The position numbers and the translations under genes are program-made. From Extensimonas vulgaris (GTDB taxonomy: Bacteria; Pseudomonadota; Gammaproteobacteria; Burkholderiales; Burkholderiaceae_C): a DNA stretch of 64,000 nucleotides. This document shows, piece after piece, positions 53,636 to 62,103 of this stretch (positions are counted from its first letter, which is position 1; every line of letters begins with the position of its first letter). The DNA is taken from NCBI RefSeq assembly GCF_003337425.1, contig NZ_QPJU01000001.1, forward strand, positions 186,001-250,000, read 5' to 3'. Under the pieces are notes generated by a model that ran no database searches, was not told the origin of the DNA, and worked only from the letters and a program-made list of their open reading frames with translations.

Positions 53636-53992
53636 TCAAACCGTCGCAGGCGCCGTGGCGCAATCGGCGCAGTCCGCCGCGGCGTCCAACTCCGTGCACT
53701 GCGCGGGCTGGCCCATGCAGCATTCGGCCGTGAGGTAATGAATCAGCTCCTGCATCAGCGCCAGATTGGCGCGGTAGCGCTGGTAGCGCCCCTCCTGCGC
53801 AACGGTCAGCAGCCCGGCCTGCGTCAGCGCCTTGAGGTGGAACGACAGATTGGTCGCGGGCAATTCGAGCGCGGCGGCGATCTCGCCCGCCACGAGCCCC
53901 GCCGGGCCCTGGCGCACGAGCAAGCGGAACACGTCCAGGCGCACGCCCGAGGCGAGCGATTCGAACACGGCGATGGCGGTGGTCTTTTCCAT
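53636..53992 (-). CDS. arsR: ArsR-family arsenite-responsive repressor
   Basis: A 118-residue winged-helix repressor. LASGVRLDVFRLL and the recognition helix region LPATNLSFHLKALTQAGLL are typical. The metalloid site is a C-terminal C91-C92 plus C99 cluster (ECCMGQPAQC), as in Acidithiobacillus-type ArsR, rather than the CVCDLC helix of plasmid ArsR; a further CADC lies near the end. ATG 53992 is preferred; the in-frame start at 54007 would lie inside the operator. First gene of the operon, 144 bp ahead of arsC. Confidence 0.93.
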   Translation of the reverse strand: MEKTTAIAVFESLASGVRLDVFRLLVRQGPAGLVAGEIAAALELPATNLSFHLKALTQAGLLTVAQEGRYQRYRANLALMQELIHYLTAECCMGQPAQCTELDAAADCADCATAPATV

Positions 53993-53998
53993 GCCGCA

Positions 53999-54027
53999 AT
54001 TATTCAACGATTATTGAATCATTGCAA
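53999..54027 (-). promoter_or_regulatory. arsR promoter with palindromic operator
   Basis: On the minus strand TTGCAA (54022-54027) and AATAAT (53999-54004) are separated by exactly 17 bp. Between and overlapping them is the perfect inverted repeat ATTCAA/TTGAAT with a 6-bp centre (54002-54019), as expected for ArsR. The likely transcription start falls on or within a base or two of the arsR ATG. Confidence 0.7.
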
Positions 54028-54166
54028 TGAGGCGTGCGAATTTTCGCTGAGATGTTGTTATTTCACTATCATTAAACTAGCTTATGGCGCAGGCAAATAA
54101 ATGGCTATAAGGCCATTTTATATACCGCTTTTCGCAATCAAATACATAGCATTTCTACCACAGGAC

Positions 54167-55663
54167 TCAGGGCACCTGTGCGAAGTCGATGAAGCCGCGC
54201 TCGACGTTCGTGCTTACCAACTTCACGCGGATCTTGTGCCCCACTTCCAGGCCGGGGTTGCCTGCGACGAGCAGGCCTTCGATCGGTGGCGTGAGCACGC
54301 GCACCCAGGTCGCGCCGGGCTTGCGCCCGGTGACCAGCGCGTCGAAGACTTCGCCCAGCTTGTCTTGCAGATAAAGCGCAGCCTCGGACTTGCGCACGCT
54401 GCGCTCGACCTTGCGTGCCGCGTCTTCCTGCCGCGTGCAATGCGCTGCCAGCAGATGCAACTCGGCCCGGCCATAGGGCGGGTGCCGGGCCATCAGCAGC
54501 GCCTTGACCATGCGCAAGGTCAGCAAATCGGGGTAACGGCGGTTCGGCGCGGTCGAGTGCGTGTAGTCCTGCACCGCAAGGCCAAAGTGGCCGATGGGCT
54601 CGCCGTGCGGATCCTCGACCACGTATTCGCCCGAGCCCATGAGTTTGACGATGACCAGCGACAGGTCGGGAAAGCGCAACGGGTCTGCCTTGCACTGCTG
54701 CGCCAAAAACTTTTGCAAAGCGCGCGAGCTGGGACGCTTGGGAAGCCGCGTGCCGTATTCGGCGGCAACCTCGACGATGCGTGGCCAGCGCTCGGGCGTG
54801 CGCACCACGCGCCGCAGCGAGGCCACCCCGTTGCGCTGCAAAAAACGCGCCGTGCACCCATTGGTTGCGATCATGAATTCTTCGATGAGCTGGCGTGCGC
54901 GGTTGCGCGGTTGCTGGCGGATGTCCACCACACGGTCGCCTTCGAAGATGGCGCGCGGCTGAAAGGTCTCGAAGTCCAGCGCGCCTTGCGCTTGCCGGCG
55001 CGATCGCAGGCGCTGCGCCACGGCGTCCTGGATGCGCAGCTGGGCGTCCATCCCAGGTACGACACGTGCCGCCTCGGGCAAAGGAGCATGGCCTTCGAGC
55101 CATGCAGAAACGCTGTCGTAGGCAAGCTGCGCCTGGTTGCGCACGCGCGCACGGTGCACGGTGGAATGTGTCACGACCCCCGAGGGATCGACGACCATCT
55201 CGGTCACGATCGCAAGGCGCGTCTGGTGCGGATTCAGCGAGGTCAGGTCGGTGCTCAGACGCTCGGGCAGCATAGGAAACACACGCGCCGAGGTGTACAC
55301 CGACGTCGTATTGGTGCGCGCGTGCACATCGAGCGGCGAATTTTTCTTGACCAGCGCATCCACGTCCGCCACGGCAACGAAAATCTTGACGGCGCCACGG
55401 CCCAGTTCGCCGCAGGCGGTGAGCTGATCGAGATCGCGCGAATCGTCGTTGTCGATCGAGCACCAGGGCAGTGCCGTGAGGTCGCGGATATGCGGATCAT
55501 CATCGCGGCCAGGGCCGCGGATGCTTTCGAGCTGGTGCAATGCCGCGGGCGGAAACTCGGGCTCGAGCCCACGCTCGCGCATGACGGCCATGGCGATGCG
55601 CACGAGATCTGCACGCGTGTAATGCGTTTGATGGTTTGGGGAGGTATGCGCTTTTGTGTCCAT
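54167..55663 (-). CDS. RNB-domain exoribonuclease (RNase II/R family)
   Basis: A 498-residue predicted 3'-5' exoribonuclease. The RNB catalytic region is clear: CSIDNDDSRDLDQ supplies the metal-binding aspartates, followed by VAVADVDALV, SVYTSARVFPMLPERLSTDL and YTHSTAPNRRYPDLL. The N-terminal cold-shock domains of RNase II/R are missing and only a short C-terminal S1-like region (VEGLLV-like, ending RGFIDFAQVP) remains, so it is a short-form family member of uncertain substrate. Start ATG 55663 was chosen over an upstream in-frame start overlapping the MFS gene. Confidence 0.87.
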   Translation of the reverse strand: MDTKAHTSPNHQTHYTRADLVRIAMAVMRERGLEPEFPPAALHQLESIRGPGRDDDPHIRDLTALPWCSIDNDDSRDLDQLTACGELGRGAVKIFVAVADVDALVKKNSPLDVHARTNTTSVYTSARVFPMLPERLSTDLTSLNPHQTRLAIVTEMVVDPSGVVTHSTVHRARVRNQAQLAYDSVSAWLEGHAPLPEAARVVPGMDAQLRIQDAVAQRLRSRRQAQGALDFETFQPRAIFEGDRVVDIRQQPRNRARQLIEEFMIATNGCTARFLQRNGVASLRRVVRTPERWPRIVEVAAEYGTRLPKRPSSRALQKFLAQQCKADPLRFPDLSLVIVKLMGSGEYVVEDPHGEPIGHFGLAVQDYTHSTAPNRRYPDLLTLRMVKALLMARHPPYGRAELHLLAAHCTRQEDAARKVERSVRKSEAALYLQDKLGEVFDALVTGRKPGATWVRVLTPPIEGLLVAGNPGLEVGHKIRVKLVSTNVERGFIDFAQVP

Positions 55664-55685
55664 GCCAACTTCGTGCGTAAAAATC

Positions 55686-56906
55686 TCATCGCCCTGCCGC
55701 AGCATCCCGGGCCGGGCGCAGCAAGGCAAAAACCCCCATCGCGGCCAACGCCAATACCGCCGCCACGGCAAAGGCCCACGCCGGCGCCCACGCCCACAGC
55801 GCACCGGCCATGAGCGAAGCCGGCAGATACAACAGACCCGTGGTGAAGTTGTAAATGCCGACGGCCGTCGCACGCCGCTCGGGTTCGAGGTCGGCGATGA
55901 ACGCCTTGCTTTGCGATTCGTCGATCGCATAAAACACCCCATAGACGGCCAGCACCGCGACCAATTCCCAACGGCTGGCCGCCCACACCAGCCACAGATT
56001 GATGAGCGCATACAGCAGGTAGCCCAGCAGCACGATGCGGCTGCGCCCCACCCGGTCGCCGAGCTTGCCCACCAGCGGTGCCGCGAGCACACAGGTGGCG
56101 TTGAACAGCGCATACAACAGCACTACGCCACCCATGCCAAACCCGAGGGCGTGGGCGCGCAGCAAAATGAAACCCAGGCTGAAATACGCCAGCGCAAACA
56201 CCCCGGCCGGCACCAGATAGCGCTTGAAACCGGCGCTCAGCAGGCGCCAGTTCGCGCGCAAGCTCTCGCGCGCGTGCGGTACGCCGGGCTGGTCTGGCAC
56301 CCGCAACAGCAGCAGCACGCTGAGCACTGCGGGCACGAAAGCCACCCAGAACAAAATGCGGTAGGTATCGGCCGATTCGCCCAGCCAGCGCAGCAACGCG
56401 TAGGCCAGCAGCGGCCCGAGCACGGCACCGGCCTTGTCGAGCGCCTGGTGCACACCGAACGCGTAGCCGCGCTTGTCCGCCGCGGCGATCGACGACAGCC
56501 AGGCATCGCGCGGCGGCCCGCGAAAGCCCTTGCCCAGGCGCTCGACGACGCGAAACACCGCCAGCCCCGTGACCGACGAAGTCACGAGCAAAATCATCTT
56601 CGCGAGCGTCGAAAAGGCGTAACCCGCCGTCGCAAACCACTTGCGCTGCCCGCTGCGATCCGACAGCCAGCCCGAGAGGTAATTGAGCGACGAGGCCGAA
56701 AAATCCGCGAGCCCCTCGATCAACCCGAGCAGCGCGCTCGAGGCCCCGGCCACGGTGGTAAAAAACACCGCAAACACTGAAAAAATCATCTCCGAGCTCA
56801 CGTCGGTGAGCAGGCTCACGAAGCCGAGCTTCAGCACGTCGGGATGCAGCCGCGTCCGCGGTGCGGTCGATTCAGGAGGCGACAGGGGCGAAGGAGGTGC
56901 GGACAT
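55686..56906 (-). CDS. Major facilitator superfamily transporter
   Basis: A 406-residue protein with around 12 hydrophobic segments. LGFVSLLTDVSSEMIFSVFA opens helix 1; the loop 2-3 motif is LSGWLSDRSGQRKW, and RLGKGFRGPPRDAWLSS follows, a pattern shared with a widespread uncharacterised MFS group. Function is not known. Start ATG 56906 (MSAPPSPL) is preferred to one 27 codons upstream because the upstream residues are not conserved-looking. It lies 22 bp ahead of the RNB gene. Confidence 0.85.
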   Translation of the reverse strand: MSAPPSPLSPPESTAPRTRLHPDVLKLGFVSLLTDVSSEMIFSVFAVFFTTVAGASSALLGLIEGLADFSASSLNYLSGWLSDRSGQRKWFATAGYAFSTLAKMILLVTSSVTGLAVFRVVERLGKGFRGPPRDAWLSSIAAADKRGYAFGVHQALDKAGAVLGPLLAYALLRWLGESADTYRILFWVAFVPAVLSVLLLLRVPDQPGVPHARESLRANWRLLSAGFKRYLVPAGVFALAYFSLGFILLRAHALGFGMGGVVLLYALFNATCVLAAPLVGKLGDRVGRSRIVLLGYLLYALINLWLVWAASRWELVAVLAVYGVFYAIDESQSKAFIADLEPERRATAVGIYNFTTGLLYLPASLMAGALWAWAPAWAFAVAAVLALAAMGVFALLRPARDAAAGR

Positions 56907-57046
56907 GCTGTCCTCGAAGGGATGTGAAGATGCGCCGCAGTCACGCACCGGCAACAGCGTACCGATAGCAAGAAAGCGCGCAGCCATAACCCTAACAGGA
57001 AAATAGCATGGGTACCCCTGCGCCGGCCATGACGATAATGTCAGCC

Positions 57047-58183
57047 ATGTCAGAACGCATCATTCCCGTGCTCGATTGGCGTCAGCGGGTGCGGCCAGCG
57101 ACCATCCCCTCGATCTCTACCGTGCCCACAGGCGAGTTGCGCGACCTGCTCGGGCGGCCGTTGCGCGATCTGCGCATCAGCGTCACCGATCGCTGCAACT
57201 TCCGCTGCAGCTATTGCATGCCCAAAGAAGTGTTTGGCAAGGATTACCCCTACCTGCCGCACAGCGCACTGCTGCGCTTCGAGGAAATCACCCGCCTCGC
57301 GCGGCTGTTCCTGGCGCACGGCGTGCGCAAGATCCGCCTCACCGGCGGTGAGCCACTGCTGCGCAAGGGGCTGGAGGAGCTCATCGCCCAACTCGCGGCG
57401 CTGCGCACCGCCGATGGCCGCGCCCCCGAACTGACCCTGACCACCAACGGCGCACTGCTCGCACGCAAGGCCGAGATACTGAAAGACGCGGGCCTCGACC
57501 GCCTCACCGTGAGCCTGGACGCGCTCGACGACGCGGTGTTTCGGCGCATGAACGACGTGGACTTTCCCGTCGCCGAAGTCCTTGCCGGCATCGCCGCGGC
57601 GCAACAGGCGGGCTTTACACGCATCAAGGTCAACATGGTGGTCAAGCGCGGCACCAATGACCAGCAAATCCTGCCCATGGCGCGACACTTTCGCGGCAGC
57701 GGCGTGACGCTGCGCTTCATCGAATACATGGACGTGGGCAACAGCAACGGCTGGCGCATGGACGAAGTGCTGCCGTCCGCCGAAGTGCTCGCGCGCCTGC
57801 GCACCGAGCTGCCGCTGGTGCCGCTGCCGCCCAGCGCCCCCGGCGAAACCGCCGAGCGCTGGGGTTACGCCGACGCGCAAGGCCGCCACGACCCGACGCT
57901 GGGCGAGATCGGCCTCATCAGCAGCGTCACACGCGCCTTCTGCCGCGACTGCAACCGCGCGCGCCTGTCCACCGAAGGCCAGCTTTTCCTGTGTCTTTTT
58001 GCCCATGAAGGCTGGGACTTGCGCAGCCTGCTGCGCTCGGGCGCCGACGACGTCACCATCGCCGCGGCCATCGCGGCCATCTGGCAGGGCCGCAGCGAGC
58101 GCTACTCCGAACTGCGCAGCACCTTGCCAGCCGCACCCGCCCAAGGCGCACGGCGTGTCGAGATGAGCTACATCGGCGGCTGA
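57047..58183 (+). CDS. moaA: GTP 3',8-cyclase (molybdenum cofactor)
   Basis: Radical-SAM enzyme catalysing the first step of molybdopterin synthesis. The N-terminal cluster is [10 protein letters not shown] (CxxxCxxC), then [12 protein letters not shown]; the C-terminal cluster is [19 protein letters not shown]; the protein ends with the functional GG tail (YIGG). The 378 residues fit the family. ATGs at 57038 and 57008 are also in frame and none has a distinct ribosome-binding site. mobA follows after 75 bp. Confidence 0.96.
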   Translation: MSERIIPVLDWRQRVRPATIPSISTVPTGELRDLLGRPLRDLRISVTDRCNFRCSYCMPKEVFGKDYPYLPHSALLRFEEITRLARLFLAHGVRKIRLTGGEPLLRKGLEELIAQLAALRTADGRAPELTLTTNGALLARKAEILKDAGLDRLTVSLDALDDAVFRRMNDVDFPVAEVLAGIAAAQQAGFTRIKVNMVVKRGTNDQQILPMARHFRGSGVTLRFIEYMDVGNSNGWRMDEVLPSAEVLARLRTELPLVPLPPSAPGETAERWGYADAQGRHDPTLGEIGLISSVTRAFCRDCNRARLSTEGQLFLCLFAHEGWDLRSLLRSGADDVTIAAAIAAIWQGRSERYSELRSTLPAAPAQGARRVEMSYIGG

Positions 58184-58258
58184 GCTGACCCATGGCAGTG
58201 CGCCGCCTCCCGGAGCAAAAGGCACCCCAATCGCCCATGCAACCCACACAAGTGCGCC

Positions 58259-58945
58259 ATGGAAATTCAAACTTCGGACATCACCGGCCTGGTGCTCGCC
58301 GGTGGCCAGGGGGCGCGCATGGGCGGGCTGGACAAGGGCTTACAACACTTTCGCGGCGCTCCGCTGGCACTGCATGCACTGCGACGCCTACAGCCGCAGG
58401 TAGGTGCGTGCATGCTCAGCGCCAATCGCAATCTCGACGCCTACGCGGCCTTTGGCGTTCCCGTCTGGCCCGATGCCTCACCGGCTGGCCAGCCCGATTA
58501 CGCCGGACCACTTGCTGGATTTTTGAGCGGCCTCGCGCATTGCCGCACCCCCTGGCTGCTCACCGTGCCCTGCGACACCCCGCTGTTCCCCCCCGACCTC
58601 GCGGCGCGCATGGCCGCGGCGCTCGCGCGCACGGGTGCGGACATGGCCATGGCTGCAGCACCCGAACTGCCGACGGACACCAGCCCCGCCCCGCCCCGCC
58701 TGCGCGCCCAACCCGTGTTCTGTCTGCTGCCGACGCGCCTGCGCTCCAGCCTCGAAGCCTACATGCGCGGCGGCGGCCGCAAGATCGCGGCCTGGGCCGG
58801 ACACCAGCACTGCGTCCTCGTGCCCTTCGACCAGCCCGGCGACGACCCGCGCGCGTTTGCCAATGCCAACACCCTGGCAGAGCTGCACGCGCTCGAATCC
58901 ATACCGTGCGCCCATCCTCCGTCTGAAAAACCCTTTGCTGCATGA
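58259..58945 (+). CDS. mobA: Molybdenum cofactor guanylyltransferase
   Basis: Attaches GMP to molybdopterin, giving the MGD cofactor for DMSO-reductase family enzymes. The 228 residues contain [19 protein letters not shown] (nucleotide loop), [16 protein letters not shown] and a C-terminal [11 protein letters not shown]. Adjacent to moaA, but the other moa, moe and modABC genes are not in the window. Confidence 0.93.
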   Translation: MEIQTSDITGLVLAGGQGARMGGLDKGLQHFRGAPLALHALRRLQPQVGACMLSANRNLDAYAAFGVPVWPDASPAGQPDYAGPLAGFLSGLAHCRTPWLLTVPCDTPLFPPDLAARMAAALARTGADMAMAAAPELPTDTSPAPPRLRAQPVFCLLPTRLRSSLEAYMRGGGRKIAAWAGHQHCVLVPFDQPGDDPRAFANANTLAELHALESIPCAHPPSEKPFAA

Positions 58946-59064
58946 ATGGACGCGCCTGTGTCACTCCCCAAAAAAGAGCTATGGCGAACACACCCGTGCA
59001 GGCATGACCTGCATCAAGAAAAACATTTGCCAACGGCTCACGATATTGAACAGGAGGAAATGGA

Positions 59065-59382
59065 ATGCCTTACAACCCACACTACTTGACCCATCCCCCG
59101 ACACGTGTCGAAGTCGATGCCCTGCCCGGCCCGGTGCTGCTGGAGTTCGGTGCCCCCTGGTGCGCCCATTGCCAGGCGGCCCAAGCCCTGATCGAAACGG
59201 TGTTGCAAGAACACCCCGAAGTCGAGCACCTGAAGATCGAAGACGGGCGCGGCCAACCGCTGGGGCGCAGCTTCGGCGTCAAACTCTGGCCTACGCTGAT
59301 TTATCTGCGCGCAGGAACCGAGCTGGCACGTGTCGTGCGTCCCCATGATGCCCAGGCCCTGCGCGCAACCTTGCAAAGCTGA
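59065..59382 (+). CDS. Thioredoxin-family protein
   Basis: A 105-residue thioredoxin fold with active site WCAHC (C33, C36) in place of the standard WCGPC, and the cis-proline in LWPTLIYLRAG. No signal peptide, so cytoplasmic. AGGAGG seven bases before ATG makes this the strongest ribosome-binding site among its neighbours. The diguanylate cyclase gene starts immediately after the stop with zero spacing, indicating co-translation. Confidence 0.9.
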   Translation: MPYNPHYLTHPPTRVEVDALPGPVLLEFGAPWCAHCQAAQALIETVLQEHPEVEHLKIEDGRGQPLGRSFGVKLWPTLIYLRAGTELARVVRPHDAQALRATLQS

Positions 59383-60318
59383 ATGGAAACGACCGACCGA
59401 AGCATGCCTATGCAATACCAGTACGAATCCATGATCCGCGCGCTCGACGAGGCACTCAACGCGCACCTCGCCTGGGGGCGAAGGGTTTTTCGCAGCGCCC
59501 TGACGCACACTGCACCCGGCGCAGACGTGCTGGAGCCTGCGGCACACGAAATTTGCCAGCTCGGGCAATGGCTGCAGTCCCATGCAAACCTGCTGCAAAC
59601 CATCAATCCGCACAAAGCGAAAGCACTGGAAGCCGCCCACCGTCGCATGCACGATGCGATCCGCGCCATCATGGAACAGGAGCTGGCAGGACAAACCGTA
59701 CCGGCCGCGCAGATGGATGCTTTCGAGCAGGCGCAGGACGAATTGATACGCTTGCTCACGGCGCTCAAGGCGCGCCTCATCACCGATGCGATCCGGCATG
59801 ATCCACTCACCGGACTGCCGCTGCGCTATGGCCTGGAACACGATTTTTGCGAATTCCAAAAAGCCTGCCGGCGCAACCAAAATGCGTTTTATCTTGCAAT
59901 GATCGATGTCGATCATTTCAAGCAGGTCAATGATCGCCTCGACCATCAGGTGGGCGATCAGGCACTGCGCCATCTGGCGCGCACCCTGCGAAAAAACATC
60001 CGGGGGAATGAGCCGATCTATCGTTTCGGCGGTGAGGAGTTCGTCGTTCTGCTGCAGACACGCGGCGCCGAAGATGTCCAGCATGCCGCGCAAAGGCTGC
60101 TCGAAGCGGTACGCACCGCACTGATGCCCCTGCCGCAAAAAGAGCCCCTGGCCCTCAGCGTCACGATCGGTCTGACACAGGTGCAGGACGACGATGACCT
60201 CAGCTCCGCGCTACAGCGCGCCGACCAGGCCATGTACGCAGGCAAACAAGCGGGACGCAACCGCTTCGTCCTGTGGGACGCGCCGCCACAACCCACGCTG
60301 GCCCAACGCACCGGCTGA
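59383..60318 (+). CDS. Zinc-binding (CZB) diguanylate cyclase, DgcZ-like
   Basis: A 311-residue enzyme making cyclic di-GMP. The N-terminal CZB domain has H28, C58 (HEICQLGQW), H86 and H90 (AAHRRMH), the same ligand spacing as E. coli DgcZ, in which zinc inhibits activity. The C-terminal GGDEF domain shows DPLTGLPLR, IDVDHFKQVND and active site GGEEF at 216-220. The inhibitory-site position is RGNE rather than RxxD, so product feedback may be lost. Its ATG directly abuts the thioredoxin stop. Expected output is attachment or biofilm behaviour, by analogy. Confidence 0.92.
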   Translation: METTDRSMPMQYQYESMIRALDEALNAHLAWGRRVFRSALTHTAPGADVLEPAAHEICQLGQWLQSHANLLQTINPHKAKALEAAHRRMHDAIRAIMEQELAGQTVPAAQMDAFEQAQDELIRLLTALKARLITDAIRHDPLTGLPLRYGLEHDFCEFQKACRRNQNAFYLAMIDVDHFKQVNDRLDHQVGDQALRHLARTLRKNIRGNEPIYRFGGEEFVVLLQTRGAEDVQHAAQRLLEAVRTALMPLPQKEPLALSVTIGLTQVQDDDDLSSALQRADQAMYAGKQAGRNRFVLWDAPPQPTLAQRTG

Positions 60319-60362
60319 CCACCATGGGTGGCGCGGGGCGCATGGGCAAAATCAGGCATCTT

Positions 60363-61766
60363 TCACGGCATCGCACGCGCCACGATGCGGCAAGCCTTGC
60401 CGCTGCGGCCACGCGGCATGGCCTGCCCCAGTTCGCCGCGCACGCACAGCCGCTCCACGCCTTGTGCCGCAGCATATGCCTTGAGCGCGGCGCGACATCG
60501 CTCCATCGCCGCCTGCCCGTCCGCACCCTGCAGGCCCAGGCGCAGCACCAGCGTGTGCGCGTCTAGCTGGCGCAGGTGAAAGTCGAATACGCCAGCCTCT
60601 TCTTCGAGCACAGTGGAAACCGCCATCGGCAGCAAGGTCACGGGCCGGCCGTCGCGCCCTGCCATCACCAGCGGCTCGTCCTGACGTCCCTGCACCGTGA
60701 GCGCAGGCAGCGGCGAGCCGCAGGCGCAGGGCTCTGCATGCAGCGTGACCTGGTCGCCGAGGTCGCAGCGCACCAGCGGCTGCACATGGTTCGCCAGATT
60801 GGTCAGCAGCACGCTGCATGAAGGTTGTCCCGCAGGAACGGGACGGAAAAGCTCGTCCACCGGCTCCAGGATCACCCAGTCGGCATTCAAATGCAACTGA
60901 CCGTGCGCACACTCCCAGGCCATGGAAAGGAACTCCGATGCGCCGTAGCTGCTGCGTACCACGCCGCCCAAGGCCGCGCTAATGTGCGCGCGCGCTGCGG
61001 CGCCCAGGGTTTCGCCGCCGAGCCAGATTTCGCGCGGCGCTATGCGCAAGCGGCCCTGCGCGGCCTCGTCGGCCAGCACGCTCGCCACTGTGGGGTAGGT
61101 GGCGAGCACCGTGGGCGCGAAATCATTGAGCGCGCGCACCAGCTCGTCCACGGGCTGTTGGATGGAAAAGCTGCGCATGGTGGCCGCGAGCCAGGGGTTG
61201 AGTGCGCACAGGCGCCGAAACGACACATAGCTCGCGAAATGCCCGCTCGTGGCACCGACGAAAGCACTGCGCTCGCTCAGGTACCAGGGGTCGAACCAGC
61301 GCCGCAACGCCTGCGGTGGCGCGCGGCGCAGGGCTTCGAGCGCGTCGTACACCGCCATCGTTTGCGCGTCCTGCACGAAGATGCCGGGCTCGCCGCTAGT
61401 GCCCGAACTCTCCCACACCAGGTAGCGCCCGAGCCAAGGCTCGGCAATGCGTTGCGGGTCGGCCGTGAACGCGCGCAGGGCCTCGAGCTCCAACTGGGGG
61501 TCGGTCACCCAGTCGGCGAATCGCGCCATCAACTGCCCGCGCGTCACCATCGGCAGCGCTGCCAGCGGCGTATCGGCTCGCGTCCCCGCAGGCCAATGGT
61601 TTCGGTAAAAGCGCGAGCCACGCAGCGCTGCATCGAGCAATCGCTGCAATCGCCTACGCTGGCGAGCTGCGATACCCTGTGGCGGCCCCTGCTGGGCAAC
61701 CAGCAGATCGAGCGCCACCGCCGACAGGCTCACAAGATCCAGAAGCGTGTGCATTGCGGCACCCAT
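60363..61766 (-). CDS. PaaK/CapK-like adenylate-forming enzyme
   Basis: A 467-residue ANL-superfamily member related to phenylacetate-CoA ligase and CapK. The phosphate loop is ESSGTSGEPGIF; the adenylate-binding region includes RSSYGASEFL and LVRCDLGDQV. The CGSPLPAL stretch lies where PaaK proteins carry a similar motif. A small C-terminal domain follows. It lacks an obvious dedicated partner. Such proteins activate aryl or acyl acids; the substrate is unknown. AAAGGG stands just before ATG 61766; in-frame starts exist at 61808 and 61754. Confidence 0.82.
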   Translation of the reverse strand: MGAAMHTLLDLVSLSAVALDLLVAQQGPPQGIAARQRRRLQRLLDAALRGSRFYRNHWPAGTRADTPLAALPMVTRGQLMARFADWVTDPQLELEALRAFTADPQRIAEPWLGRYLVWESSGTSGEPGIFVQDAQTMAVYDALEALRRAPPQALRRWFDPWYLSERSAFVGATSGHFASYVSFRRLCALNPWLAATMRSFSIQQPVDELVRALNDFAPTVLATYPTVASVLADEAAQGRLRIAPREIWLGGETLGAAARAHISAALGGVVRSSYGASEFLSMAWECAHGQLHLNADWVILEPVDELFRPVPAGQPSCSVLLTNLANHVQPLVRCDLGDQVTLHAEPCACGSPLPALTVQGRQDEPLVMAGRDGRPVTLLPMAVSTVLEEEAGVFDFHLRQLDAHTLVLRLGLQGADGQAAMERCRAALKAYAAAQGVERLCVRGELGQAMPRGRSGKACRIVARAMP

Positions 61767-61823
61767 GCGCGTCCCTTTGAATGAGGATCGAAGACGCGAT
61801 AAAAACACGGCGGGAAACCCGTC

Positions 61824-61900
61824 TGGCCTGCCCGGAGGGACTCGAACCCCCGACCTATAGCTTAGAAGGCTATTGCTCTATCCGGTTGAGCTACGGGCAG
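61824..61900 (-). tRNA. tRNA-Arg (UCU)
   Basis: 77 nt with encoded CCA. Acceptor arms CTGCCCG and CGGGCAG pair; the D arm is AGCTCAACCGGATAGAGC; the anticodon loop CTTCTAA carries TCT; the T arm includes GGTTCGAGTCC. It is transcribed leftward. Confidence 0.97.
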
Positions 61901-61996
61901 ATGGGCCGCAGCGGCGCGCAACGTCGCGCGGTGTGCAGCGATCATAACCGTGGCTGCACGATAGGTTCCGAGGGCACGCTTGCGTGCTGGCCGAAA

Positions 61997-62026
61997 TTGG
62001 ATCAAATCCTTTTCCATCCCTAGAAT
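61997..62026 (+). promoter_or_regulatory. Candidate sigma-70 promoter of the acyl-CoA synthetase gene
   Basis: TTGGAT (61997-62002) and TAGAAT (62021-62026) are separated by 18 bp, about 78 bp before the ATG. It is the best match in the 203-bp gap following the divergent tRNA-Arg. Confidence 0.5.
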
Positions 62027-62103
62027 GGTCTGGTCTGCACACAACACCACAAAACCATCGCTGCAGACGGGCCTCGATCCATCGTTCCAAGGAGACAAAC
62101 CCC

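Noticed and set aside
54101-55813. Open frame of 570 codons on the plus strand opposite the RNB gene
   Set aside because: Antisense shadow of a gene with clear RNB catalytic motifs; no ribosome-binding site and no recognisable domain.
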